DNA of 64,000 bases from assembly GCA_028583605.1 (NCBI GenBank), contig CM053334.1, forward strand, positions 21,668,868-21,732,867, in the 5' to 3' direction. The position numbers were made by a program, and so were the translations under genes. The notes under the pieces were generated by a model, which saw nothing but the letters and a program-made list of their open reading frames with translations, made no database searches and was not told the origin of the DNA. Shown piece by piece: positions 12,321 through 25,450 of the stretch. Within the stretch, counting starts at the first letter, position 1, and the number at the start of each line of letters is the position of its first letter. This stretch comes from Dastarcus helophoroides (lineage: Eukaryota; Arthropoda; Insecta; Coleoptera; Bothrideridae).

Positions 12321-12473
12321 TGTTGGAACGGACTGGTCCTTGGTTATCTTCAAAAACTGAAATACCAGACTTGTCCTCTGAAACCAAGAAAAATTAAAAA
12401 ACACAACAAAGATTGTTCTAACGCGTTTCGATAGCCAAGCTATCAGCCAGCTTCAGAAGATACTGGTATTTCT
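12321..12473. repeat. Foldback-family repeat, single arm
   Basis: This copy contains TGTTGGAACGGACTGGTCC, CTTGGTTATCTTCAAAAA, TTGTCCTCTGAAACCAAG, 'acgcgtttcgatagccaagc' and a terminal part ending CTTCAGAAGATACTGG. The same order recurs at 33717, 34791, 35431, 47951 and 55001. Here only one arm of the hairpin is present. Confidence 0.85.
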
Positions 12474-12559
12474 AAAAAAAAAATCGAGTTTTACAGTTAA
12501 AAAATTAGAGACAGACAAAAACTATATTTTTGATTTGATTTTGGTTGAAGCAAAGCTTT

Positions 12560-13663
12560 TGGAATTCTAGATCTAGTCTACATTTTTTTCCAAAATATCG
12601 GCTTTTTTCGAAGTTCTCACTGAAAATTTGTACCTTTTGTTGAAAATGTTGACTATTTTACATTTTGACTTTTTCTCGAAGTTTTGACCTTTTTTTTTAT
12701 AAAATTTTGACTTTATCTCGAAATATTTACTTAAATTTGGAAAATTTCGACTTTTTTAAAAATTCGTTTCTTTTTAAAATTTTGATTTTTTCGTGAAATT
12801 TTTAAAAAATGTCCACTTTTTCGAAATTAAAACTTTTTTTGGAAATTCGACATTTCTTAAAAATTCGAAATTTTTAGGTTAAATATTTCGACTTTAGAAT
12901 TTGTTTTTTTTAATTATAGGCTTTTTTCAACTTATCGTGTTTTCTCAAAATTTCGACTTTTTATCAAAATTTCGACCTTTTAGAAGTTTTTTAAATTCGA
13001 GTTTTCTGACAAGTTACAATCTTTAAAATTGTGACTTGAAAGTTTCGAGATTTTTTTTCAAGATTTCAGCTTTGGAATATCTAAAAGTTTGGACTTTTTT
13101 TGAAAATTGTGGATCCAAGTTCCTTCAGAATTTTGAGTAATTTCAATTTCAGAAATTTTGGCTTTATGATAGTTTCGTCTTTTTTAAAAATCTCGCCTGT
13201 TTCGAAAAAAAGTCGTATTTTCTTGAAATTTTAACTTTCTAAATGTTGAAGTTTTAGGAGAAATTTCAGGTTTTGCTTAACTTTCATTTTGTCAATGAAA
13301 TGTTTTCTGGAATCTTTTAAAATTTTTAAGTTCTTCTTAAATTTTGACGTTCAAAATGTCTACTTTTTTCAATCGTATTCCCAAAAATCAACTTTCTTTC
13401 CCAAAACGTTGTCGTTTTACTCATTTCGTCTTTATTTCAAAATTCCCCTTTTTTCAAAATTTCGTCATTTTGAGTTTTCCTAGAAATATTGGGTTTTTCA
13501 AAAATTTGCCTTTTTTCAAAATTTCAATCGTATTCTTTCTCAAAATGTTGCCGCTTTACTCATTTCTCTTTATTTTAGAATTCCCCCTTTTTCAAAATTT
13601 CGTCATTTTGAGTTTTCCTAGAAATTTCGGGTTTTTCCAAAATTCACCTTTTTTCAACCTTTT
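12560..13663. repeat. T-rich satellite, including inverted ~155-bp units
   Basis: Degenerate TTTCGACTTTTT-type sequence leads into clear units at about 13350-13660. Those units contain 'cgtattcccaaaa', 'cgttttactcatttcgtctt' and 'tttcctagaaatttcgggtt'. They are the reverse complement of the array at 7440-9042. The LTR retrotransposon at 13664 is inserted into this array, since the same units resume at 19572. Confidence 0.8.
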
Positions 13664-14424
<761 letters not shown>

Positions 14425-14429
14425 AAAAA

Positions 14430-15502
14430 ATGAAAGAAGAAGTGAAAGAACAAATTACCGGAATGAGAGAAGAAATGAAAGCAGAAGTGAAAGAACAAAT
14501 TACACGAATGCGAGAAGAAATGCAAGAAGAGATTGGCGAAGTTAGGGAAGAAATTGGGGAAGTAAAAGAAAAATTCAACAGCAAGCTTCTTGATTTGGAA
14601 AATACAACACAGAAAAAGTTCAGCAACATCGAAAAAAACATCTGTTGCTAAATGGACAAGTCACACAACACGAATCCGAAAGTGTACCTGCTAGTTCTTC
14701 CCAAAAGGTAAAACCTCCGACCTATGATGGAAAAACATCCTTCCACACTTACAGAAAACAGTTCGAAGCTGCTGCTAAGACCAATCAGTGGACAGAGGAA
14801 GCAAAGGCAACCTCATTAGTGATATCCCTAGCGCGGAGATGCTCTGAAATTACTCCGAACTCTATCGGATCAAGAACAAGCCAACTATGAAGATCTAGTT
14901 AGGGCTTTAGAGCTGAGATTTGGGGACCACCATTTGCAGCAAGTTTTCCAGTCACAGCTGCTAGTTAGAAGGCAGAAAAGTGGCGAAACCCTGCAAGAAT
15001 TCGAGGCTGACGTGAGAAGACGGCCATATATTGCCTATCCAACAGCACCAACCGACTTTCTGGAACTTCACGCAGTTAGAATCTTCATAGAAGGAATAAG
15101 AGACCCTGAAGTCCAGAGAGTGATACGCTTGTCAAATGTACATCGAGGGAGGCACTGATTAGAGCTTTGGAGGTTGAAGCTGCTTATAAGGTTTCAAAGC
15201 CAGGGGCATCACGCAGAATAAGAAAGTCCGACATCGAAGAGGTTACAGATGACCCTAATCTCGCGAACATAAGCTTTAACATAAAAGAGATGAACGCGAA
15301 CATAAATGCTAGCCTAAAGAAGATGGACGGGAGCATGAGCGCTAACATGAAGGAAATGAAATCGAGCATCCAAGAAATGATGGGAACGCTTAAAGGCAGA
15401 TCCAACAGAAGCACGTGTTATAAGTGTGGCAAACCGGGGCACTTCAAGAAGGACTGTAGGTCGGCCCCAAGAAGTCGACAAGCCCCACAACAGGAAAACT
15501 AA
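14430..15502 (+). pseudogene. gag of the LTR element, frame-broken
   Basis: It starts at ATG 14430 with a coiled coil built from 45-bp DNA repeats (KEEVKEQITGMREEM, KAEVKEQITRMREEM). A capsid-like region follows (YDGKTSFHTYRKQFEAAAKT, then QANYEDLVRALELRFGDHHL). It ends in a zinc knuckle CYKCGKPGHFKKDC (15416-15457) of the CX2CX4HX4C type that binds genomic RNA. The frame breaks near 14636 (A run), near 14838 and near 15137. The ATG lies 5 bp after the captured Gmer sequence, so Gmer forms nearly the whole leader. Confidence 0.9.
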
Positions 15503-15588
15503 AATCGGCCAGTGGGAAGGGGCACTCACTGGCTGGTGTCGAACAACGAGCCTCCAAAACTCTTTTCATCAAACAGATAAAAAGGACC

Positions 15589-18500
15589 ATGGAAAGTTTG
15601 GTGGTGGCAGCCAGCGTAGATGGAAGGAATGTACAGGCAACAGTGGACACAGGCGCCATGGTTACTTTGGCACGAAGGAACATCCTACCGTTGCAACCGA
15701 AGGTACTGTCGCAAAGAATGGTCCTCAGAATGGTTACGGGAGATACTGCGCTAATTATAGGAGAGGCCGACGTAATGATTGGTCTGGGGAAACTGCGAAT
15801 TTTGCATTGGGTGTTGGTGGCAGATATCGAAGACAAGCTGATTCTGGGGATGGACATAATCAGGCAACACGGCTTTACTTTCGACCCAGCGCAGAACATT
15901 TTGAGGATCGGAAATGATCCTGACAACACCAAAGGAGACCCCAAAGGAGGTAAGACTGTTTGCCTGCGAAACAGCTGTGGTGCAGGGAAGCAGCAAGAAG
16001 ACGGTTATGGCTGTGATGGAAGGAGATTTGGGCTGCTACCTTGGATTAGTGGAACCGACTTATGACATTTCCAAGAATTTACTAGTGGCGAGATCCGTGG
16101 TTAAAACATCTCAGAAGGTACCTGTGAGAGTTGCCAACGTGTTCCCAACAGCACGCTCAATCAAGAAGGGTAGTACTCTGGCAGTCTGTACCCCGGTAGC
16201 CTCGATAAGCTCCTTGGATGACAAATGTGCGCCAGTACAGGAAACGAAGATTGGGCAAGTCAAGTTGGAAGTGGACTTGAAACACCTGTCCAAGGAAGAA
16301 GCAGTTCTGGCTAAATCATTTCTTCAAAAAAAACCACGATGCTTTTACAGATGGGGACCAAAATCTAGGAAGGACGGACGTAGTCCGACACAAAATCAAC
16401 ACCGGCGATGCAACACCTATTCGTCAACCCCCAAGAAGATTACCGGTAGCCAAGCAAGATGAAGTCGCAGGACTGGTTAAGAAGATGATGAAGGATGGAG
16501 TCATCGAGGAGTCCAATAGTCCATGGTCTTCCCCTGTAGTCTTGGTTACAAAGAAGGACGGGTCAACAAGATTCTGTGTCGACTACCGGAAATTAAAGGA
16601 CGTCACTAAGAAGGACAGCTACCCCTTGCCAAGAATTGATGACACCCTGACAACCTTGTCTGGGTCCACCTGGTTTTCAACTTTGGACTTGAAAAGTGGA
16701 TATTGGCAAGTAAGCATAGACCCCGACGACAAAGAGAAGACGGCCTTTTCATATGGGAGTGGATTATATCAGTTCACGGTTATGCCTTTTGGACTATGTA
16801 ACCTACCAGCTACTTTCGAACGTCTAATGGAACTGGTATTTCGAGGACTCTCTTGGAAAACCTGCTTGGTTTACCTAGATGTCGTTATAGTGATGGGCAA
16901 GAGCTTTAAAGAACATTTGAAAAATCTTCAAGAAGTTTTCGACAGATTAAAGCAACCCGACTTAAACTTGGAAAACTTGCTTGGTTTACTTAGATGACGT
17001 TATGGTGATGGGCATGAGCTTTAAAGAACATCTGGAAAATCTTCAAGAAGTTTTCGACAGATTAAAACAAGCTAACTTAAAGCTGAATCAGAAGAAGTGT
17101 TCTTTGTTCCAAAGGAAAGTAGAATTCTTGGGCCACACTGTATCAGCCGCAGGAGTGGAAACAAATATCAGCAAGACTCAAGCAATCCGTGACTGGCCAA
17201 GACCCAAAGATAAACATGAACTGAGGAGTTTCCTGGGATTATGCACCTATTACAGAAGATTTGTGAAAGGTTTTGCCAACATCGCTGCGCCATTACACCG
17301 ACTAACGGAAGGAAGAACGCCGTATGTCTGGACTCCGGATTGTGATACTGCTTTCCGAAAACTGAAGTCCGCCTTGTGCACAAGCCCTATCTTGGCTTAT
17401 CCTCAGCGAAATGGAAAGTTCGTGTTGGACACTGATGCCAGCAACGTCGGCATTGGGGCTGTGCTGTCCCAAGTTCAAGGCGGTGAAAAAAGAGTGATCG
17501 AATATTACAGCAAGATCCTGACGAAGCCGGAGAGGAACTATTGCACCACCAGGAAGGAACTTCTTGCAATAGTGAAGGCCGTGGAACACTTCCACAAGTA
17601 CTTGTATGGGCAAGAATTCCTCATCAGGACAGATCATTCGGCGCTTTCCTGGTTACTCCGAATGAAGAACGCAGAGGGGCAGACGGCTAGATGGTTAGAA
17701 AAGCTCCAACAGTATCACTTCAAGGTGCGTCATCCACCGGGACGACGGCATAATAACGCAGATGCTTTGTCCAGAAGACCTTGTGGGGATTGCAAATACT
17801 GCAGACGAGTTAAGGACCATGAAAACATGGTGAATATAAGGGTAACGTCTGTTCAGCCAGAAGATGGATGGACTGTGGAAGGTCTTCGGGAGCTACAGAA
17901 GAGCGACGCTGATATCCGACCCATATTGGAATGGAAAGAAGCTGGAGATGGACTGGAATGGCCAGAGGTTTTTGACAGAAGTCCAGCTCTTAAGAATTTG
18001 TGGGCTCAATGGAAATCCCCCCAGGTAGAGGACGGAGTGCTGAAGAGGTCATGGCAAAACGCGGATGGAAAGCACGCCAACTTGCAATTGGTGGTGCCTC
18101 AGGTCTTGTGGGAGGTGCACAATGGGACCTCTGGTGGACATTTAGGGATGAACAAGACCCTGGAGAAGGTTCGGAAACGGTACTATTGAGTTAACTGCAG
18201 GGAGGACGTCGAGCGGTGGTGTCGGAAATGTGTCACCTGCGCTGCATCCAAGGGCCCTCGTACAAGAACCAAAGAAGCCCTGAAGAAGTATAATGTGGAG
18301 GCTCCATTTGAAAGAATTGCAATCGATGTGGAAGGACCATTCCCAGCTTCACACGATGGAAACAAGTACATCCTGGTGGCCATGGATTATTTCAGTAAAT
18401 GGCCTGAAGCTTATGCCATCCCGAACCAGGAAGCCACTACAGTCGCAAGGGTTCTTGTGGACAACTGCATCTGTCGATTTGGTGTTCCCTTGGAACTACA

Positions 18501-19164
18501 CTTGGACCAGGGACGGAACTTTGATTCGGGAGTTTTCCAAGAGGTGTGTCGTCTTCTTGGAATAAGGAAAACTCGAACAACACCTCTTCATCCACAGTCT
18601 GACGGAATGGTGGAGAGGTTTAACAGGACCTTAGAGGAACATTTTTCGAAGGTCGTTTCCGAACATCAGACAGACTGGGATCGACATCTACCACTGTTTC
18701 TAATGGCCTATCGCGCGGCAACTCATGAAACTACAAATCAGACTCCGGCAAAAGTGATCTTCGGGAGGGAACTGCGGCTTCCGTGTGACTTGGTGTTTGG
18801 ATCACCAAGGGAGATCCCCAGGGAAACGATGGGTTCCGTAGATGACTTGAGGGAAGCGATATTGGAGACACATGCCCTGGTGCGGACGAAGATCAACTTG
18901 GCGACGGACCGGATGAAGGCCAAGTATGATATAAATGCCAACCATGGCGGTTTCAGTGAAGGCGAATTGGTATGGCTATACAACCCTCAGCGAAAGAAAG
19001 GAGTTTCGCCGAAGTTTACGCCATCTTAGGAAGGGCCGTACAAAGTGCTGAAAAGGATTAACGACTTGGTATACAGGATCCAGCGTAGCTCCAGGAGTAA
19101 AATGAAAGTGGTACACCTGAACAGACTATGCAAATATAGTGGCGAAGTGACTGATTGGAACTGA
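15589..19164 (+). pseudogene. pol of the LTR element: protease, RT, RNase H, integrase; inactivated
   Basis: Domains are in Ty3/gypsy order: protease with DTG (15646-15654) and LGMDIIRQHG; reverse transcriptase with RFCVDYRKLKDVTKKDSYPL and YLDD (16987-16998); RNase H with DTDASNVGIGAVLSQ and TDHSALSWLLR; integrase with an HHCC-like region (HNGTSGGH ... CRKCVTC) and a D,D-35-E core (IDVEGPFP; HLDQGRNF; DGMVERFNRTLEEH). Frame breaks occur near 15930 and 16335. A 115-bp duplication sits at 16863-17092. Nonsense codons are TGA at 18187 and TAG at 19027. The reading ends with TGA at 19162. Confidence 0.93.
16863..17092 (+). repeat. 115-bp direct tandem duplication across the RT active site
   Basis: The phrase beginning 'tgcttggtttacctagatg' at 16863 recurs at 16978 with about 10% divergence. 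Because 115 is not a multiple of three, the second copy is in a different frame. The first copy reads YLDV and the second YLDD, so only the downstream copy has both catalytic aspartates. Confidence 0.93.
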
Positions 19165-19181
19165 TTGGGACGATCATTCCT

Positions 19182-19194
19182 AAGGATGAGGCAG
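19182..19194 (+). other. Polypurine tract before the 3' LTR
   Basis: AAGGATGAGGCAG directly precedes the TG of the 3' LTR, which is the expected place for plus-strand priming. It is interrupted by T and C, so it is imperfect. Confidence 0.55.
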
Positions 19195-19571
19195 TGTAAC
19201 GCAATGTAAATAGATGAAATAGGATTTAGAATAGAATTGTAGAATTTAGTAAATAAAAAAAAGTTTCTAGAAGGATCTGATAAGGGGAAAGTGGCCGCGA
19301 TAACGAAACAAATGGCAGATAAGCGTTCCATGAATTTCGGCAAACGATAACCCTTATCTGTCGAAAAGTTCTGGAAGCCGGGGGTCAAAACTATAATAAG
19401 GCGGTCAGCTTTCCCTCGAGTCAGTCAGTTAGAATCAGTGCAATTAGTGGGTTAGCAATTAGTAAATAAGTAGTGGGTTAATTGTCAATTGAGGTAATCC
19501 AAGTTGAGTTCAGTAATAAAGTGGGTATAATCTATTACGTGTATCAATTCGAACCGATAACGCACGTAACA
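19195..19571 (+). repeat. 3' LTR
   Basis: 377 bp, same termini as the 5' LTR, with about 15 substitutions. One pair falls in the central heat-shock motif (CCAGAAATTTC is CCATGAATTTC here). The satellite array interrupted at 13663 resumes immediately after. Confidence 0.95.
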
Positions 19572-21085
19572 TTTTAATCGTATTCCCAAAATTCAACTTT
19601 CTTTCTCAAAATGTTGCCGCTTTACTTATTTTGCCTTTATTTTAGAATTCCCCCTTTTTCAAAATTTCGTCATGTTGAGTCTTCCTAGAAATTTCGGGTT
19701 TTTCCAAAATTCGCCATTTTTCAAAATTTCAATTGTATTCCCAAAATTCAACTTTCTTTCCCAAAACGTTGTCGTTTTACTCATTTCGTCTTTATTTCAA
19801 AATTCCTCCTTTTTCAAAATTTCTTCATTTTGGGTTCTCCTAGAAACCTAGGATTTTTCCAAAATTCGCTTTTTTTCAAAATTTCAATTGTATTCCCAAA
19901 ATTCAACTTTCTTTCCCAAAACGTTGTCGTTTTACTCATTTCGTCTTTATTTCAAAATTCCTCCTTTTTCAAAATTTCTTCATTTTGGGTTTTCCTAGAA
20001 ATTGCAGGTTTCTCCAAAATTCGCCTTTTTCGAATTTTTGACATTTCTCGCTTCAACTTTTTTGAAAATGATAACTTTCTCGAAAGTTCGATTTTTCTCA
20101 AAGTTTGTCTTTTTTCAAAATCTCGACCATGTTTCCAAAATTCTACTTTTTTTCTCAAATTTAGGGTAATATGGGGAATTTCGGTTTTTTTTTGTCAAAG
20201 TGTTAACATTTCACTGAAAATTTTGTTTTTCTTTCAATTTTCCTAAAATTTCTAATTTTTTTCTAAAATTTGACTTTTTTGGAAAACATTAGATTTTCCC
20301 AAAATTCGTCCCTTTTCGAATTTTTGACGTTTTTTTTATGAAAATAGCTTCTCAAAATTTTGTCTCGTTTTTTAAAATTTCGACGGCATTCTCAAAATTC
20401 TACCTTGCTTTACGAAGTTTTATGGGAAATGATGATTTCTTGTCAAAATTATGACGTTTGACTAAAAATTTGGTCTTTCTTTCAAAATGTGTCATTTTTA
20501 AAATATCTTCGTTTTTCGTTCAACTCTAGTATTACAACTTGACTCTTTTCTCAAAATTTGACTTTCTATGAAATAGTTTAGTCTTTTTAAATTCGTTGTT
20601 TTCCTGGAAATTTCGGCTTTTTCCACCAAATTTTGACATTATCCCAAAATTTGATTTTTTTGAAGGCCTTTTTCTTAAAATTTCGATTCATTGTTACAAT
20701 TTGTCCTTTTTTTCAAAATTTCGACCGCATTCCATCAACATTTTGAGAATAAAATTGTTTATTCTCAAAATGTTGATGTTTTATTCAAAATTTCGCTTTC
20801 ATTTTATAATCATTCCTTTTTTGACAATTTCTTTCTTTTGGTCTTTTCTAGTAATTTCGGATGTTTCTAAAATTTGTCTTTTTCGAAGTTCAATTATTCT
20901 CAAAACTGGTATTTTTTTTTCATAATTGGTATTTTTATTCAAAATTTCGAGAAAATTTCCGAAATTCCACTTTTTTTTCTTAAAATTTAACGTAATATTG
21001 GAAATTTCGATTTTTTTCCTCAAAATGTTGATATTTTACTGAAAATTTCGCTCTTTTTTCAAAATTTGTCTTTCAAAGTATTATG
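19572..21085. repeat. T-rich satellite, ~155-bp units then degenerate
   Basis: Units with 'cgtattcccaaaattcaact', 'cgttttactcatttcgtctt' and 'ttcctagaaatttcgggttt' repeat to about 20060. They grade into degenerate TTTTCAAAATTTCG sequence. They are reverse complements of the block at 5040-9042. Confidence 0.82.
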
Positions 21086-21086
21086 C

Positions 21087-21175
21087 AAGTAGAATACAAC
21101 TTAGACTGCAAATTCATGCAGCCCTCTAGGTGTGTATAGTGAATCATAGGTAGCTAAACTACCAACAGTTGAAAC
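21087..21175. repeat. Short dispersed repeat (copy 1)
   Basis: A segment 'tagaatacaacttagactgc ... catgcagccctc ... gaatcataggtagc ... caacagttga' is also found at 34183-34266 with moderate divergence. Class unknown. Confidence 0.6.
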
Positions 21176-21905
21176 ACTGCCATTTAGCGAAGTGGTTGCT
21201 CTCTAGGAAGTCCCCAGTTTGGACTTTTGTGCGGAAATTTTCTCGCGAAATTAACAACTTTCTTTTGCGGTTTAAACACACCACTGACATATTGAGATGC
21301 CTTCTATTGAGTAGAATAAAAGAGAAATCCTGGTACGAAAAACTAATGAAAAGTAAAGAGACGTTCTCACAACAAAAAGATGTAAATCGGATTGATTACG
21401 ACACCAAAGTAATAAAATTTCCCTAAGACAAGTTTTACGTGCAAGAATTAGATTGACGCGAAAGAAGTTTAAATTTAGCCGAGCTGTTGGGCTATTTTTA
21501 TCATTACTTTCCCGAGATTTCCAACGGCTTCCCTCTTGGTCGTATTTCCGCGAAAATTACTTATCTCGACCCCCGGATCTGGATCCTTTCTATCATATTA
21601 CGATCCTTTTGCACCGAGATCTAATTTGTCAAGTTCGAATTACAAAATTACTGTCTGTAACGTATCTCTTTGATGTTGTCGAGGGGTTAATAACGGAAAA
21701 TTGCCAATTTATTTTTATTAAAAGCAAATAAGAAACGTGGCGGAGGAAGTCGAACAAGAGAAGAAACGTAATACGACGGACACAATCCAATAAAATCCGA
21801 CTCTTTTGTCTAAAAGAGTGGCTTTCAGACGTCGCGGTGCCGTGTCGCTTGCTGATGCATTTTTTTATTTTTTTTTCTCGAAATTGTTCCAGACGTATTT
21901 TCATC
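21176..21905. other. Rph: Island of non-repetitive sequence in rabphilin intron 1
   Basis: Richer in GC than its surroundings, with open frames of 85-92 codons on both strands that I do not recognise. It could hold a regulatory element or an unrecognised exon. No motif supports a gene call. Confidence 0.3.
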
Positions 21906-23430
21906 TTTCTATAAATTGAGCGAATTTCAGCTCTTCAACGGAGCCGTCGCTAGGTCGAGACTAGCGTGGGCGCTGGCCCCAGCGTCTGGGGAGGGCACAA
22001 ACTTCCTGTTTTTAATTTGAAATTTTTAAGTTTTACCTAAAAGAAGTTCGGATTTTCTAAGATTTTTTTTTGTTAAATTTTCGAATTTTTAAACTTGCAA
22101 ACTGCCAAATTTTTGCAATCTTTTCTACTTTAAACTTCAGGTTAGACTTTTTTTTAAATATTTTAAGTTTTCATTTTTAAAATATAACTTTAAACTCAAA
22201 ATGTCAATAGATATTCTAGAAATTGTGGACATTTTTAGTTTATTCTTGAAAGACTTTAATCTAAAAATTATGGGTGAGGTTCAGGTTTTCGTTTCGACAA
22301 CAATTTTTCTGATTTTTGGTTTACGGTGCAGTTACCCATTTTCGAATTTCTGAAAAATGAAAATTTTTGAAATAGTGAGTTCAAGTTTCAGCTCGAAATT
22401 TGTCATAATTTTGACTTTAATCTCAAGAGTTCAAAATTTCAACTTTTTTCGAAATTTCAAGTTGAAACTTGAGCTTACTATTTTAAAAATTTAAAAATAT
22501 GTAACTCAAAACTGAACGAAAATCCGGAATAAAACATTATTTTTGTCCGGAACCGAACCAATATTTTTTTTCCAAAACGCAAACCGAAAACCAAAACGGT
22601 TTGAAGCCCTGTTTAAATGCCAAAATTTAGAGAATTTGCTGTAAAATTTAAATCCAAATTCAGCTTGATTTCAAAGTTTAGAGAAAAAACTCAATTTTGG
22701 AGAATTTATTTTTCATAATAAATTTCGTGCTATTTTCGAAATTTTTATTTTTTTCTAGGATTCAAAAAGTTACCCAGTTTTCGCCAATTGTTCTATATCT
22801 AAACTTACTCTTTTTTAACTTTGTGATGCCAAAATTTCGAAATTTTTTGGGAATTTTGTCAACCTTAGGATTGCAATTCGCGTAAAGTTAGATTTTTTTA
22901 AAATACATTTTGAGTTCGTTTTGCAATTGAACTTTGTTCTTGAAATTTAGAATATAACCATAGAATCCTGAAGATGAATTTTTTGAAACAAATTTTGAGT
23001 AATTTTTCATAAATTAGATTTTTTTAATAGTACTAACGTTGCGGTGCCAAAACTCGAAATTTTTACTTAATATCTAAACGTTTTGCAATAATTTTTATTT
23101 TGCTTGTCAATTTTAATTCTAAAATTTGAGGTCCCGTCTCAAAATCTTTATTTTTCTTAAAATTTCGTTGCAAAACAAATCTTTTTTCAAAATTTGCTTA
23201 AAAATCTACCAATGAGAAATAGGGATGCAACATCGTTGAAAAAAGCGTCGATGTTGAAACATCGATATTTTTTTTTAATCAAATATCGATGCTCAAAGTA
23301 TACTATTCGTGAACTATACAGCGATGTTTTTTCTATGTTTTTTGGATATTCAATTACGAATTTAAAAAGTCAAATAATTACGAAGACGTAGAAAGAATAT
23401 AAATTTTAAAAACAATTCTAAAAATTTCGA
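21906..23430. other. Rph: AT-rich intronic sequence
   Basis: Mostly degenerate AT-rich sequence. At 23216-23300 there is 'tagggatgcaacatcg' followed by ATCGATATT-type motifs, resembling the terminal part of the elements at 28225-28800. Nothing else seen. Confidence 0.5.
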
Positions 23431-25450
23431 TCTTTTCCTCGAAATTTCGACTTTTTTATCGAAATTTCGACTTTAATCTCGAAATTTCGACTTTAAACTA
23501 GAAATTTCGACTTTAAACTAGAAATTTGGATATTTTTTCTTGTTTCGACTTTAGTCTGTGGATTTTGACTTTAATCTTGAACTTTCGACTTAATTTTCAA
23601 AATGTCAACTTTAAACTCGAAATTTCGACTTTAAACTCAGACTTTTGACTTTTTCCTCGAAATTTCGACTTTAGTCTCAGAATTTCGACTTTAAACTCGA
23701 AATTTCGACTTTTTTGTCGTTTCAACTTCAGATTTTGACTTTAAATTCGAAAGTTCGACTTTTATTTTAAAATTTCGATTTTAAATTCGAAATTTTGACT
23801 TTTTTCTCGAAATTTTGACTTTAATCTCAGAATTTCGACATTAAACTCGAAATTTCGACTTTTTTTTCGAAATTTCGACTTGTTTCTCGAAATTTTAATT
23901 TTGATCTCGAAATTTTGAGAAAAAAAGACGAAATTTTGGTAATTGAAAATAGAAATGACTGAACGCACCCTACTGCCAACTGTTAATACTGTTGGGAAAT
24001 GAAAGTGATGGAACGCAACTGTCATCTGCCTATCTTAACCGTAGATTATAGACATTTCGACTTTAAATTCCAAATTTCGACTTTTTTCTCAAAATTTCAA
24101 TTTTAGTCTCGAAATTTTGAGTAAAAAAAAGAAATTTTGGTAATTCAAAATAGAGATGACTGAACGCACCATACTACCAACTGTCATTATTTTTGGAAAA
24201 GGGGAGTGATGGAACGCAACTGTCATTTGCCTATCTTAACCATAGAATTAAGAAATTTTGGCTTTAAATTCGAAATTTCGACTTTTTTTCTCGAAATTTC
24301 AATTTTAATCACGAAATTTCGAGGAAAAAGACGAAATTTTGGTAACTAAACATAGAAATTATTTTAAATATTAACGTCGAAAGGGAAAAAAAATACTAAA
24401 ATAAAGAACAATACATTTTCAAAATGTTCAATTTCCTTTAGAACTGATTTTTTTCAAAACTTTTAAAAGATAATAAGCAATTTTGAAGGATATAGCTTAG
24501 GTTAGGTTTATAATTTTAGAAAAAGTAGACTTTTTAAAAAAGTAAGAAGTCAACATTTCCTCGAAATTTCGACTTTTTTTTCGAAATTTCGACTCTAATC
24601 TCGAAATTTCGACTTTAAACTAGAAATTTCGATATTTTTTCTCGTTTCAACTTTAGTCTGCGGATTTCGACTTAGTTTTTAAAATGTCAACTTTAAACTC
24701 GAAATTTCGACTTTAAACTCAGATTTTTGACTTTTTCCTCGAAATTTCAACTTTAATCTCAGAATTTCGGCTTTAAACTCGAAATTCCACTTTTTTGTCG
24801 TTTCGACTACAGATTTCGACTTTGAATTCGAAAGTTCGGCTTTTATTTTGAAATTTCGATTTTAAATTCGAAATGTTGACTTTTTTCTCGAAATTTCGAC
24901 TTTAATGTAAGAATTTCGACATTAAACTCGAAATTTCGACTTTTTTCTCGAAATTTCGACTTTTTTCTTAAAATTTCGACTTTTTTCTCGAAATTTCAAT
25001 TTTAATCTCGAAATTTTGAGAAAAAAAGACGAAATTTTGGTAATTGAAAATAGAAATGACTGAACGCACCCTACTGCCTACTGTTAATACTGTTGGAAAA
25101 TGAAAGTGATGGAACGCAACTGTCATCTGCCTATCTTAACGGTAGATTATAGACATTTCGACTTTAAATTCCATATTTCGACTTTTTTCTCAAAATTTCA
25201 ATTTCAGTCTCGAAATTTTGAGTAAAAAAAGACGAAATTTTGGTAATTGAAAATAAAAATGACTGAACGCACCATACTACCAACTGTCATTATTTTTTGG
25301 AAAAGAGGAGTGATGGAACGCAACTGTCATTTGCCTATCTTAACCATAGAATTAAGAAAGTCCGACTTTAAATTCGAAATTTCAATTTTAATCTCAAAAT
25401 TTCGAGAAAAAAGATGACATTTTGGTAATTAAACATAGAAATTACCGAAC
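23430..25450. repeat. 20-bp satellite (TCGAAATTTCGACTTTAATC) in 1.1-kb higher-order units
   Basis: Units of about 20 bp, with core TCGAAATTTCGA (its own reverse complement) followed by CTTTWAWYC, repeat dozens of times. Embedded non-satellite spacers carry 'gactgaacgcaccctactgc', with TGATGGAACGCAACTGTCAT and 'ctgcctatcttaac' following. The spacers occur near 23957, 24158, 25058 and 25261. Matching spacers are 1101 and 1103 bp apart, so the whole block is duplicated. Confidence 0.9.

Noticed and set aside
15426..15944. Open frames of 163-166 codons on both strands within pol
   Set aside because: Shadow frames of the protease region; the real frame has DTG and LGMDIIRQHG.
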